A program made the position numbers and the translations under genes. The notes beneath the pieces are model-generated. The model did no database searches. It was not told where the DNA came from and worked only from the letters and a program-made list of their open reading frames with translations. This document shows, one piece after another, positions 33,668 through 42,762 of a DNA stretch of 64,000 nt. This DNA is from CAIKMD01 sp963729935 (GTDB lineage: Bacteria > Pseudomonadota > Alphaproteobacteria > ATCC43930 > CGMCC-115725): positions 124,001 through 188,000 of the forward strand of contig CAVSPW010000004.1 in NCBI GenBank assembly GCA_963729935.1, written 5' to 3'. Position 1 is the stretch's first letter. Each line of letters begins with the position of its first letter.

Positions 33668-35097
33668 TTGGCGCGGATCCTGGCCGCGAATTCGGGCGAG
33701 GTCATCGCCACCTTCGGGAAGGTGTCGAGATGCTCGTAGGGGCGGCAGGCGTCGATCACCATGCGCGAATTGTAGAGCTTGGAATAATCGAACACCATCG
33801 TGTCGAGCCGCGACGACCAGCAATGATCGAGGAGCGTGGTGCGGGTCTTCGGATCGCAGCGCGTTCCCATCGCCCAGATCACGTCGTGAATGTCGGTCGG
33901 GTCGACATCGTCATCAACGACGACGATCCAGCGGCTGATATAGCCGACCGAGGCCACCTGGGAGGCGACCAGCCCCACCTGCGTCGAATGGCCGAAATAG
34001 CGCTGCTTGACCGAGACGGCGCAGAAGGTCCGGCCGGCGCCCGCCTGATGGAGCCACGCACCTTTGACGTCGGGGATCCCGGCGCCTTCGAGCGCGTCCA
34101 AAAGCGCGGCCGAGCGCAGGAAGCAGCGCTCGAAGAGATGCGAGTGCGGTGGCTTGTTCGAGGCCGCGCAAGTGAGGATCGGATCGTTGCGATGATAGAT
34201 GCGCTTGATGCGGATGATCGGCTCGTCCTTGGCCTCGCCGGCGTAATAGCCGTGCCATTCGCCGAACGGGCCTTCGAGCGTCGTCTCGTCGGGAAGGATC
34301 TCGCCCTCGAGCACGATCTCGGCGCGAGCGGGGAAGGGCAAGCCTGTTACCTCGCCCTCGACCAGCTCCATGGGCCGGTCCATCAGCCCGCCGGCCCATT
34401 CATATTCGGGCATGCTGTCGGGCATGGTGTAGCCCGCGGCGAGATAGGTGATCGGATCGCAGCCGACGATGATGACGATCGGGCAGGGCTTGCCGGCCTT
34501 CAGGTATTTGTCGCGGTGGATGCGGCCCTGCTTGCCGTTGGAGATATAGGAGGCGCAGGTGTTGGCGCTCTTCACCTGGACGCGATAGGTGCCGACATTG
34601 ACGCGGCCGGTGTCGGGATCGCGGGTGACGACCCCGCAGGCCGTGCCGATATAGCGCCCGCCGTCATGCTCGTGATGGATCGGCACGGGGAATTTCAGCA
34701 TGTCGACGGCGTTGTCCCGCACCACGTTCTCGAGCACGGGCGCGTCGGTGACGATCTTGGGTGCGATACGCTTGAAGCCCTTTTTGATGTTCTTGCGGAA
34801 ATGGTCGAGCATCTCCTTGCGATCGTCCGAGAGGGTCGGCTCCATGCCGAGAGCCAGGGCGAGACGGAAAGGCGAGCCGAACATGCCATAAAGGCAGCGG
34901 TAATTCGCCGGATAATCGGGGATCTCGTCGAAGAGCAGCATCGGCGATTTCTCGACCTTCTGGCGGTAGAGCACCTCGGCGACCGCGCCCAATTCGCGGT
35001 CCCAATGAGCGTCCTTCACAACGGCCAGCTCGCCGCGGGCCTCGCAAGCGGCGATGAAAGCGCGCAGATCGTTCTGGGGAATGGCTTCGCTCGTCAC
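33646..35097 (-). CDS. UbiD family prenylated-FMN-dependent decarboxylase
   Basis: A 483-residue UbiD-type (de)carboxylase acting on aromatic or unsaturated acids with the prFMN cofactor. Family segments visible are GTACGVVTRDPDTGRVNVGT followed by YRVQV (cofactor/Arg region), GPFGEWHGYYAG (containing the conserved Glu) and RIYHRNDPILTC. The start is the GTG at 35097 preceded by AAGGAG at six bases; an in-frame ATG at 35142 lies inside the upstream gene. No UbiX prenyltransferase is encoded in the window, so the cofactor must be made elsewhere. Neighbours are a TTT receptor upstream and a class II aldolase downstream, all in one direction. Confidence 0.9.
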   Translation of the reverse strand: MTSEAIPQNDLRAFIAACEARGELAVVKDAHWDRELGAVAEVLYRQKVEKSPMLLFDEIPDYPANYRCLYGMFGSPFRLALALGMEPTLSDDRKEMLDHFRKNIKKGFKRIAPKIVTDAPVLENVVRDNAVDMLKFPVPIHHEHDGGRYIGTACGVVTRDPDTGRVNVGTYRVQVKSANTCASYISNGKQGRIHRDKYLKAGKPCPIVIIVGCDPITYLAAGYTMPDSMPEYEWAGGLMDRPMELVEGEVTGLPFPARAEIVLEGEILPDETTLEGPFGEWHGYYAGEAKDEPIIRIKRIYHRNDPILTCAASNKPPHSHLFERCFLRSAALLDALEGAGIPDVKGAWLHQAGAGRTFCAVSVKQRYFGHSTQVGLVASQVASVGYISRWIVVVDDDVDPTDIHDVIWAMGTRCDPKTRTTLLDHCWSSRLDTMVFDYSKLYNSRMVIDACRPYEHLDTFPKVAMTSPEFAARIRAKWPELYK

Positions 35098-35114
35098 ATT
35101 GAACTCCTTGAGGC

Positions 35115-36089
35115 TCAGCTCGCGCTGAGCACGCTCTTCCATTTGTCGTAGAATTTTTGCTGATCGGCGAGGATCTTGGCGGCGCCCTCGGGCGTCTCGA
35201 TCACAAGATTGGCGTCGGCCTTCCGCGCCCAGGCGACCACTTGCGGGTCGGCGAGTGCTTTGGCCAGCGCCGTGGACAAGGTCGCGCGGATCGCAGCCGG
35301 CAATTTCGGCGGCGCGCCGACCAGGCGCTCGAGCACGATCGAGCTCAATTCCGGTTGCTTCAGGGAGGTTGCGTCTTCCGCGCCCGGCACCGAGGATTTC
35401 TGTTCGAAGGTCGCGACGATGCGCAAGGTATTGCCGGCGGCGAGGCGGCGCAGCAGCGGCAGGGCGGTGACGACCGCGTCGCCGTCGCCGCGCGCGGCGG
35501 CGATCGCGTAATCGTTCGAGCCCTTATAGCCGGTGATGATCTGCGGCTTGATCCCGAGCAGATGGCTCGCGATCAAGGTGGCGGCATAGGCGGTGCCCTC
35601 GGGACCGGTCGAGGTGAATTTGACCGGGCGGGTCTTCGACAGCGCCTGTAGATCGGCGATCGTCTTGATCGGCGAATTGGCGGCGACCGCCAACGCGTAA
35701 TCGTCGCGTCCGACGCTGCCGAGCCAGCTCACTTTGCCGAGGTCGAAATCCGCGCGGCCTTCCTTTTGCAGCACGAACATGCCCGGAATGTTGAAGATCG
35801 CCACCGTGTAGCCGTCGGGCTTGGCGCGATAGAGCTGGGCGATGCCGCGGCTGCCGCCGCCCGCCGGTACATTCACCGGCACGATCGAGACCTTGTGCGG
35901 CAGATAGGTCTCCATCGCCGGCACGACCGCACGGACATAGACGTCGAAGCCGCCGCCCGCGCCATAGGGAATGACGAAGCTGATGTCCTTGGTCGGATAA
36001 TCGGCCGCCCAGCCCGGGCGCGCCAGCGCCAGGGCCGGAGCGGCCAAGGCGCCCGCGCGCAGCAGATCCCGGCGTGTCAATCCAGTCAT
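35115..36089 (-). CDS. TTT substrate-binding protein, Bug family, Tat-type signal
   Basis: A 324-residue receptor. The N-terminus MTGLTRRDLLRAGALAAPAL carries twin arginines before a hydrophobic stretch, suggesting export by Tat. The mature fold has FVIPYGAGGGFDVYVRAV, VNVPAGGGSRGIAQLY and KPDGYTVAIFNIPG, standard for Bug proteins. It binds a carboxylate in the periplasm; no TctA/TctB genes are nearby. GAGGAAGG precedes the ATG at 36089. It is the first gene of the operon with UbiD and the aldolase, so its ligand is probably the acid that UbiD decarboxylates. Confidence 0.87.
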   Translation of the reverse strand: MTGLTRRDLLRAGALAAPALALARPGWAADYPTKDISFVIPYGAGGGFDVYVRAVVPAMETYLPHKVSIVPVNVPAGGGSRGIAQLYRAKPDGYTVAIFNIPGMFVLQKEGRADFDLGKVSWLGSVGRDDYALAVAANSPIKTIADLQALSKTRPVKFTSTGPEGTAYAATLIASHLLGIKPQIITGYKGSNDYAIAAARGDGDAVVTALPLLRRLAAGNTLRIVATFEQKSSVPGAEDATSLKQPELSSIVLERLVGAPPKLPAAIRATLSTALAKALADPQVVAWARKADANLVIETPEGAAKILADQQKFYDKWKSVLSAS

Positions 36090-36323
36090 TGAACCTTCCT
36101 CGCTTGTCTCTTGCGTGGCGGCCGCAGCATACAACGGGCTCAGGGCCCGATCCATGATCGGTACACGTGTAGCCGGTCGAGCCGCGCGGCTTGACCCAGG
36201 TCAAGGCCGTCCGCGGGGTCTTGAACGATTATTCCTTTTAATGCCTCGCGGGGAAGAAGGCGGCGTCACGGAACGGAAACGTCGAACAGGTAATCGCCGG
36301 TAGGGAAATGGCGGAGGCAAGGC

Positions 36324-38324
36324 ATGGCGGAAGATCCGTTGGAGACGGAGCCCGTGGCGGGTTCGATGTCGCACGGCGAAGGCGCGCTCGTTGCGGCGCA
36401 GCCTTTCCCGGCGCCGCGCTTGGCAGGCGCGGCGGGCGGCCGCGCGGCGCCGGCGGCGTCGCCGCTCGAATGGTTCGGCACGGCCGCGCTCGAGGCGTAC
36501 CGGGCGTGGCTGCGCGTCCCCGGTCTCGGCCTCGATGGCGGTTTCGAGCCGACGCACCCACCGGGCCCCGCGCCGCGCTGGTCTTCGGCTACGCCGCGCG
36601 AAGAGGTCGACGCACCGAACAGTTTCGATCGTTTGCTGCACGCCGCGATGGGCCGCGCGACCTTAGGGATCTCGCCCGCCGGAATGGCGCTCGCCTATTT
36701 CGATTGGGCGCTCCACCTCTGCATGTCGCCGGGAAAAATGCAGCAGCTCGGCGAGAAGGCGGTGCGCAAGGCGATCCGGCTCGGGACTCATGCGCTACGC
36801 CACGGGATTGATGGCGATTACCCGCCCTGCATCGAGCCCTTGCCGCAGGACCGGCGCTTTCGCGGCGAGGCTTGGCGGCGCTGGCCTTTCAACCTGATCT
36901 ATCAAGGCTTTCTGCTGAATCAGCAATGGTGGCATAGCGCGACGACCGGGATCGGCGGCGTGGCGCGCCATCACGAGCAGATGGCTTCCTTCACGTCACG
37001 GCAATTGCTCGACATGGTCTCGCCGGTCAATTTCGTCGCGACCAATCCAGACGTGCTCGAAACCACGCTGCGCGAAAGCGGGCAAAATCTGGTGCGCGGC
37101 GCCATGAACTTCGTCGAGGATTGGGAACGTGCGATCGGCGGCAAACCGCCGATCGGCGCCGAAGCCTTCGAGCCCGGCGAGAATCTCGCGATCACCAAAG
37201 GCGAAGTGGTCTTCCGCAATCGTCTGATCGAGCTGATCCAATACGCGCCCGCGACCGAGCAGGTCCGTGCCGAACCGATGCTGATCGTGCCGGCCTGGAT
37301 CATGAAATACTACGTTCTCGATCTTTCGCCGGCCAACTCGCTGGTCAAGTACCTTGTCGAAGACGGGCACACCGTGTTCATGATCTCCTGGCACAATCCC
37401 GGCGCGGATGATCGCGATCTGGGGATGGAGGATTACCTCCGGCTCGGCGTGCTCGAGGCCCTGACCGCCATCGCCGCCATCGTGCCGGACCGCAAGATCG
37501 ATGCGGTCGGCTATTGCCTGGGCGGCACGTTGACGTCGATCGCGGCGGCCTTTCTCGCGCGCGAGGGCAATCCGATTCTCAATTCGCTCAGCCTTTTGGC
37601 GGCGCAGACGGATTTCAGCGAGCCGGGCGAGCTCTCGCTCTTCATTGACGAGGCGGAGCTCGATTACCTCGAGGACATCATGTGGGATCAGGGCTATCTC
37701 GACACCAAGCAGATGGCCGGCGCGTTCCAGATGCTGCGCTCGAACGATCTCGTTTGGTCGCGCGTCGTGCACGAATATCTGATGGGGAGGCGAGCGCCGA
37801 TGACCGATCTCATGGCGTGGAACGCCGATGCGACACGGATGCCCTATCGTATGCACAGCGAATACCTGCGCCGGCTGTTCCTCGGGAATGATCTCGTCGA
37901 GGGGCGCTACAGGGTGCATGATCGGCCGATTGCGCTCGCCGACATCCGCACGCCGATCTTCGCGGTCTCGACTGAATCCGACCACATCGCGCCCTGGCGC
38001 TCGGTCTACAAGCTGAATTTGTTCAGTGAGCCCGAAATCACCTTCGTGCTCACGAGCGGCGGTCACAACGCCGGAATCGTTAGCGAGCCGGGGCATCCGC
38101 GGCGGCGTTATCGCATCGCGCATCGCGCGTCCGGCGGACCGTATATCGAGCCCGATCTGTGGCTGGCGATGACGGCAAGCCGCGAAGGATCGTGGTGGCC
38201 GGAATGGGCGGCGTGGCTCGCGCAAAGGTCGTCCGGCCAAGTCGCGCCGCCAGCCATGGGGGCGGCCGGGAAAGGCTATCCCCCGCTCGGCCCCGCGCCG
38301 GGCACCTACATCCTCGAACGCTGA
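36324..38324 (+). CDS. phaC: Poly(3-hydroxyalkanoate) synthase PhaC, class I-like
   Basis: A 666-residue PHA synthase, which polymerises 3-hydroxyacyl-CoA into storage granules. The N-terminal domain has the usual SFDRLLHAAMGRATLG and PFNLIYQGFLLNQQWW patterns. The catalytic alpha/beta domain includes VPAWIMKYYVLDLSPANSLV and the lipase-like box GYCLGG with nucleophile Cys398; the acid is in STESDHIAPW and the His in TSGGHNAGIV. The first roughly 90 residues are a variable Ala/Pro/Gly-rich extension. The ATG has only a weak ribosome-binding site. A phasin gene lies at 4439-4822; phaA/phaB are not here. Confidence 0.92.
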   Translation: MAEDPLETEPVAGSMSHGEGALVAAQPFPAPRLAGAAGGRAAPAASPLEWFGTAALEAYRAWLRVPGLGLDGGFEPTHPPGPAPRWSSATPREEVDAPNSFDRLLHAAMGRATLGISPAGMALAYFDWALHLCMSPGKMQQLGEKAVRKAIRLGTHALRHGIDGDYPPCIEPLPQDRRFRGEAWRRWPFNLIYQGFLLNQQWWHSATTGIGGVARHHEQMASFTSRQLLDMVSPVNFVATNPDVLETTLRESGQNLVRGAMNFVEDWERAIGGKPPIGAEAFEPGENLAITKGEVVFRNRLIELIQYAPATEQVRAEPMLIVPAWIMKYYVLDLSPANSLVKYLVEDGHTVFMISWHNPGADDRDLGMEDYLRLGVLEALTAIAAIVPDRKIDAVGYCLGGTLTSIAAAFLAREGNPILNSLSLLAAQTDFSEPGELSLFIDEAELDYLEDIMWDQGYLDTKQMAGAFQMLRSNDLVWSRVVHEYLMGRRAPMTDLMAWNADATRMPYRMHSEYLRRLFLGNDLVEGRYRVHDRPIALADIRTPIFAVSTESDHIAPWRSVYKLNLFSEPEITFVLTSGGHNAGIVSEPGHPRRRYRIAHRASGGPYIEPDLWLAMTASREGSWWPEWAAWLAQRSSGQVAPPAMGAAGKGYPPLGPAPGTYILER

Positions 38325-38342
38325 GCCGTCAGGTCGCGGCGC

Positions 38343-39188
38343 TCAGCGCGAGAACAGGAAGCGCGTGGTGTATTCGAGCGCCGGCTGAGCGACGCGGCCG
38401 ACCGGCGCACTCAGATCCAGGGGCTTCAGGATCATCTTCACGGCCATGGTGTAAGGGAAGGCGTCGCGGCCGATGCGCCGGAAGCTGGCGCGGAACCGGT
38501 CATATTCCTCATCGGTGAAGGGCGCCTCGGGGTGGGCGACGAGGAAGACATGCTTGAACGCGAAATAGGCGTCCTCGTCCTTGACCCCGGCGCCCCGGCG
38601 CCACAATTCGCGCAGCACGGCGAGCTTGGTCGGCCGGTCCCGCTCGCGATAGCGGCGGAAGAAATGATAGAAGTGCTTGTAATGGCGCACCTCGTCTTCG
38701 CTGATCTTGGCGGCGATCTCTTTGAGCACCGGCTCGGGCGCGGCCTCGGAAAGCGTCCGGTAAAAGACCGATGTGCCGGTCTCGACGACGCAGCGCGCGA
38801 CCATTTCGAGCGCGCGGGTCTCTGCCAGATTGTCGACCAGGCAGACGCGCGAATACTCGTCGAAAAAGCCGCGATAGGCCTTCTCCCAATCGAAATCGGG
38901 CCAGGCGGCTTGAACATAGAGTTTCAGGGCGAAGCCGTGCTGAACCTCTTCCTGTTCCCAACAATTTCCGAGCCAGTGCGCGATATCCTCGTCGCCGCGG
39001 TAGAATTCGATCAGATTGCGGGTATAGAGGTCCGAGGTGATTTCGATGAAGGATGCCGCCGTCACGATATAGAAGAGTTCGGTTTGATCCCGCATCACAG
39101 CCGGATCGACATCGCCATAGGGGATGTCGTTGACCGTCCAGCTGGCCTCGCCCACGCGATAATTTTTCCGACCAACCATCGAGATCAT
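38343..39188 (-). CDS. Ferritin-like/diiron-type protein of unknown function
   Basis: A 281-residue helical protein. It has the paired diiron motifs of the ferritin-like/acyl-ACP-desaturase superfamily: CWEQEEVQHGFALKLYV near 76-92 and KISEDEVRHYKHFYHFF near 165-181, with additional Glu residues in SFIEITSDLY near 46 and VVETGTSVFY near 138. It probably binds two metal ions and performs an oxidation, but the substrate is unknown. AAGGAG precedes the ATG. It converges with phaC, with an 18-base gap. Confidence 0.72.
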   Translation of the reverse strand: MISMVGRKNYRVGEASWTVNDIPYGDVDPAVMRDQTELFYIVTAASFIEITSDLYTRNLIEFYRGDEDIAHWLGNCWEQEEVQHGFALKLYVQAAWPDFDWEKAYRGFFDEYSRVCLVDNLAETRALEMVARCVVETGTSVFYRTLSEAAPEPVLKEIAAKISEDEVRHYKHFYHFFRRYRERDRPTKLAVLRELWRRGAGVKDEDAYFAFKHVFLVAHPEAPFTDEEYDRFRASFRRIGRDAFPYTMAVKMILKPLDLSAPVGRVAQPALEYTTRFLFSR

Positions 39189-39339
39189 CGAATCGACGCT
39201 CCTTCCGCCGCTCGTCGTTCCTACATGAACTATTCAATCATAATATAGGCAAGCTCCAAGGAAATCCGCCCCGTTGGGGCTTGCGGGCGATATGTGGCAT
39301 GGCCACCATGCCCAAAACGCATTACCTCTGCGGGGACCG

Positions 39340-39675
39340 ATGGCGGCAAGCCGGATCGCGACCTATGCCGAATTCTGGCCCTATTACCTGCGCCAGCACG
39401 CGAAGCCAGGGACACGGGCCTGGCATTACCTCGGCACGAGCCTGGCCCTGCTATGTCTGGCTGGCGCGGCGCTCCTGGCCGAGCCGCGGCTGCTGGCGGC
39501 GATGGTCGTTTTGGGCTACGGACCTGCCTGGATCGGGCATTTCACGGTGGAAAAGAACCGGCCGGCGACCTTCCGCCATCCGCTCTGGTCGCTCGTGAGC
39601 GATTTCCGGCTTTATGGCGCCTGGATCCTCGGGGCCCTGCCGCGCGAATTGGCCAAGGCGGGAATCGAGCCCTGA
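39340..39675 (+). CDS. DUF962/Mpo1-like membrane protein
   Basis: A 111-residue protein with the DUF962 signature: YAEFWPYYLRQHAKPGTRAW near 9-28, HYLGTSLALLCLAGAALLA (first span) and GYGPAWIGHFTVEKNRPATF near 62-81 containing conserved His. The yeast relative Mpo1 is a membrane dioxygenase of phytosphingosine breakdown; bacterial members are mostly uncharacterised. The ATG at 39340 is chosen as the family start, with GGGGA upstream. It precedes the luciferase-like gene by 71 bases. Confidence 0.75.
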   Translation: MAASRIATYAEFWPYYLRQHAKPGTRAWHYLGTSLALLCLAGAALLAEPRLLAAMVVLGYGPAWIGHFTVEKNRPATFRHPLWSLVSDFRLYGAWILGALPRELAKAGIEP

Positions 39676-39746
39676 TCGGCCCCGCCGGTCTGTCGAAGGG
39701 CGCGGAACGGGTCTAGTATCGCGGCCTTAACGGAGCGGGTGCGCGG

Positions 39747-40799
39747 ATGGAATTCGGCTATTTTACCCTGAGCGACAACAACTACCGGGGCAATCCGCGT
39801 ACGCCCAACGAATTCGTCGCCACGATCGCGGAGGAGGCGATTTACGCCGAGAGTCTGGGGATGCATTCGGCCTGGATCGGCGAGCATCATTTCAGCACGC
39901 TGGGCGTCAATTCGGCGCCCGAATTGCTGCTGACCTACGTCGCCGCCAAGACCCGGCGGATCCGCCTCGCCCCGGCCGTCACGGTGCTGCCGCTCCATCA
40001 TCCGATCCGAGTCGCCGAGCAATGGGCGACGCTCGATCTCTTGAGCGGGGGGCGCGTCGATTTCGCCGCCGGGCGCGGCTACGACCGGCGCGAATACGCG
40101 CCCTTCGGCACGAGCTTTGAAGACAATGCCGAGATCTTTGCCGAGGGTCTCGCGATCGTCGACCGGCTGTGGAGAAGCGACGCGCCGATCGCGCATCACG
40201 GCAGGCATTACCATTTCGACGATGTGTGGATCACGCCCAAGCCGGTACAGAACCCGCTCCCGATCCACGTTGCCTCGTTCTCGCGGCCGTCCATCGAGTT
40301 GGCGGCCCGGCTCGGCGCGGGGCTCGTCGTGGCGGCGGGCGCCGCCGCTTCGGTCCACGGCAGTCTTGGCGAGGTCGCGCGGCTCTACCGCGAGGCATGC
40401 GCCAGCCAAGGCACGACGCCGCGCCGCCTCGTCACCAGCTACTTCATCCATTTCGCCGATACGCCGGCCGAGGAGCGCGCAGCGCGCGAGCGGCAGCTGC
40501 GTTATCACCAGGAGTGCACCTCGCCCGCTTTTCCCGGCGATCCCAAGACCGCACCCGAGAACTATCGGTATTTCGTCAAGATCGTCGAGCGCTATCAGAC
40601 GATGAAGCCCGAGGATTTCAACAGCAATGCCGTGCTGCTGGGCTCATCGGCGCAGATCGCCGACACGCTGAAAACCAAGGTCGAGGCGGCCGGGTTCGAC
40701 GAGGTGATCCTCTATTTCAATCTCGGCCTCAAGCCGCATCAGCAGGTCAAGGACGAAATGGCGCGCTTCATGGCGGAAGTGGCGCCGGCGTTCCGCTGA
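39747..40799 (+). CDS. LLM-class flavin-dependent monooxygenase (bacterial luciferase-like)
   Basis: A 350-residue TIM-barrel flavoprotein of the bacterial-luciferase family. Typical segments are HSAWIGEHHFSTLGVNSAPE near 40-59, LAPAVTVLPLHHPIRVAEQW near 73-92, DLLSGGRVDFAAGRGYDRRE near 96-115 and LGSSAQIADTLKT near 295. Such enzymes use reduced FMN and oxygen to hydroxylate or cleave substrates. A separate flavin reductase is needed; one is encoded at 24241-24744 but there is no evidence they pair. Substrate unknown. Confidence 0.85.
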   Translation: MEFGYFTLSDNNYRGNPRTPNEFVATIAEEAIYAESLGMHSAWIGEHHFSTLGVNSAPELLLTYVAAKTRRIRLAPAVTVLPLHHPIRVAEQWATLDLLSGGRVDFAAGRGYDRREYAPFGTSFEDNAEIFAEGLAIVDRLWRSDAPIAHHGRHYHFDDVWITPKPVQNPLPIHVASFSRPSIELAARLGAGLVVAAGAAASVHGSLGEVARLYREACASQGTTPRRLVTSYFIHFADTPAEERAARERQLRYHQECTSPAFPGDPKTAPENYRYFVKIVERYQTMKPEDFNSNAVLLGSSAQIADTLKTKVEAAGFDEVILYFNLGLKPHQQVKDEMARFMAEVAPAFR

Positions 40800-40809
40800 G
40801 CCGGGCGCG

Positions 40810-41325
40810 TCAGACGCGCGCGGCCGAGGGAGCGGGCGCGAAATCGGGCCCGAGCGTGCCCAGCACCGCGCCATAGATCAAATGGCCGATCAATGACGCG
40901 ATGACGGCATCCAGGCCGACCATGTTGGACATGAACAAGCCCGCGCCGGTCGCCGGGAAGACCACGAGCATGGCCACGAGCCACACGGCGACGCCGTAGG
41001 CGAGGCCTTTGACCGGAAGCGAGCCCGGCAAGACGGGGCCGATCACGACATAGCCCAGGGGAAAGGCGATCGTGCCCGCAAGGTAATGGAGCATGGCGCC
41101 GAGCATCGCGTTGCCGCCGAGCTTATCGGTAAAATAGGCGCCGATATCCAACGGAAATCCGGTGAGGAGGGGGGCGGCGTAATAGGTGGCGAGGGTGAAG
41201 ACGATGGTGGCGGCAAAGCCGGCGGCCATTGCCCGCGGAAAGAGGGGCGAGGCGCCGGCACGAAAGAGTTGAAAGGCGGTCATGCAGAGCGGGCACGCGC
41301 CTTCGGCCATCAGCTTTTCGCTCAT
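40810..41325 (-). CDS. Hypothetical four-span membrane protein
   Basis: A 171-residue protein with a short cytoplasmic lead carrying CPLC, then four hydrophobic segments: about 33-55 (MAAGFAATIVFTLATYYAAP), 74-96 (MLGAMLHYLAGTIAFPLGYV), 105-128 (VKGLAYGVAVWLVAMLVVFP) and 136-158 (MVGLDAVIASLIGHLIYGAV). The last, with the GHLIYG pattern, recalls small DUF families of inner-membrane proteins with four spans. Function unknown. GAGGATC precedes the ATG. It converges with the luciferase-like gene and follows the TPR gene. Confidence 0.65.
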   Translation of the reverse strand: MSEKLMAEGACPLCMTAFQLFRAGASPLFPRAMAAGFAATIVFTLATYYAAPLLTGFPLDIGAYFTDKLGGNAMLGAMLHYLAGTIAFPLGYVVIGPVLPGSLPVKGLAYGVAVWLVAMLVVFPATGAGLFMSNMVGLDAVIASLIGHLIYGAVLGTLGPDFAPAPSAARV

Positions 41326-41354
41326 CGTCGATCCTCGCCTTTATCGAGTGCAGT

Positions 41355-42647
41355 CTAATGCGCGAAAGCCGGCGAAAGAAGCGGCGTCCGCGCCGCGCGG
41401 CTCGTGGTGCGCGGTCGTTCCCGGCGCGCCTCGGCGTCATCGAGAATGCGCTCGAAGGTCCGGCGCTGTGCGCGGCTCCCGCCCAGCCGCGCAATCGCGC
41501 CGCGCAGCCGCAGGACCGTTTGGGACGCCGGCGCATCGCCGCTTTGGGCCGCGGCCAGCATGATCTTCGCCAGAGGGACGCCGATCTCGCCCAGGAGCCG
41601 CGCCTGGCCGCCTTCGCCGCTGCGCGCTTCGAGATCCATCGCGGCAAAGCTGCGATAGGCGGCGTCCCAGCGCCGGGCGCCGATGAGGCACATCAGATAG
41701 TGCAACTGGGCAAAGGCGAGCGCATGGTCGCGCGCGCGGCGCTCGGCGATATCGGCGAGCTCGTCCCAGCGCGCGCCGACCGCGTGGCCCCTGCTTTCGA
41801 GCCAACGCAACAGACCGGCGGCGTTGGTCACGTCGCGATAATCATCGCTTCTCACATGGCGAATCGGGCCGTCATAGAGGGCGAAGACGGCGTCGATTTC
41901 GTTACGCGCGAGATGAAACAGCGCCTCGTGCCAGGCCATGTGCCGGGCAAAATTATTGACCGCGCTCCATCGTCCGGCATGCGCGCGGAGCCAAGCGATG
42001 CCGCGCGCCGGCTCGCCGCGGATCTCGTGGACATGCGCCACCGCATGGCAGCCCCAGACATCGTCGGGCTCGAGCGCGAGGGCGTTGCGGCCGAGCTCTT
42101 CGGCGGAGGCCAGCGCGTCGGTCTCTTCCAAGGCGAAGGCGTGACAGCCGAGCATGAAGCCGAAGCCGGGAACGGTCCTCGACCAAGCCGGCAGAATCCC
42201 TTCGAGCGAGCTTCGCATGCCCGCGGCGTCGCCCGCCATGAAACGGATATTGTGGACGAGCTTGGCGGCCATCGCATCGAGCGGAGCAGCGGCGAGGCTC
42301 GCGTCGAGGATGGCGGCGGCGAGCGCCATCTCGCCGCTGCACCAAGCGTCGAGCGCGGCCAAGAGCGCGCGCTCGCGCGCCGTGCCACCACGACGCGCGA
42401 GCGACGCCCTTGCCATCTCCAGGGCGCGCCGCGCTGGGGGGAGCAGCTCGGAACGGCCAAGCAGGAGATGGAGAAAACCCGTCAGACAATGGGCGGCCGC
42501 GAACGCGCCGTCGGCCGCCAAGGCGGCGGCGAGGTGATCGTTGGTGTCGGCGCGATGGGCAAGAAAGCTGGCGACCGCGTCATCGAGATGGCCGACGGCG
42601 ATCGCACCCGAACTCGTGACGGCAAGTCCTCGCCGATCATGGTGCAT
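41355..42647 (-). CDS. TTC38-like tetratricopeptide repeat protein (paralog 1)
   Basis: A 430-residue protein built almost wholly of helical repeats, similar to tetratricopeptide repeat protein 38. The most conserved part is GCHAFALEETDALASAEELG, then DDVWGCHAVAHVHEIRGEPA and NNFARHMAWHEALFHLARNE. A paralog at 48275-49639 shares these blocks (HAVAHV, VNNFA or ANNFA, DVTNA). The repeated His-rich HAVAHVxE and HxxWHxxLF motifs are unusual for TPR proteins and may bind metal or be catalytic. Cytoplasmic, function unknown. AGGAA precedes the ATG. Confidence 0.72.
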   Translation of the reverse strand: MHHDRRGLAVTSSGAIAVGHLDDAVASFLAHRADTNDHLAAALAADGAFAAAHCLTGFLHLLLGRSELLPPARRALEMARASLARRGGTARERALLAALDAWCSGEMALAAAILDASLAAAPLDAMAAKLVHNIRFMAGDAAGMRSSLEGILPAWSRTVPGFGFMLGCHAFALEETDALASAEELGRNALALEPDDVWGCHAVAHVHEIRGEPARGIAWLRAHAGRWSAVNNFARHMAWHEALFHLARNEIDAVFALYDGPIRHVRSDDYRDVTNAAGLLRWLESRGHAVGARWDELADIAERRARDHALAFAQLHYLMCLIGARRWDAAYRSFAAMDLEARSGEGGQARLLGEIGVPLAKIMLAAAQSGDAPASQTVLRLRGAIARLGGSRAQRRTFERILDDAEARRERPRTTSRAARTPLLSPAFAH

Positions 42648-42762
42648 GGCCGTATTCCTTTCCCAAACCGCTCGCGCTCTTACTTGTGTGTTCGCGCGAG
42701 CGGGCCGGCGGGTTACAGCACGGCCGAATTATTTTTCGGATGGTTTCGGTGCGGAGCCCGGT

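Noticed and set aside
33730..35151. A 473-codon plus-strand frame opposite UbiD.
   Set aside because: Antisense shadow; UbiD has clear family motifs and operon spacing.
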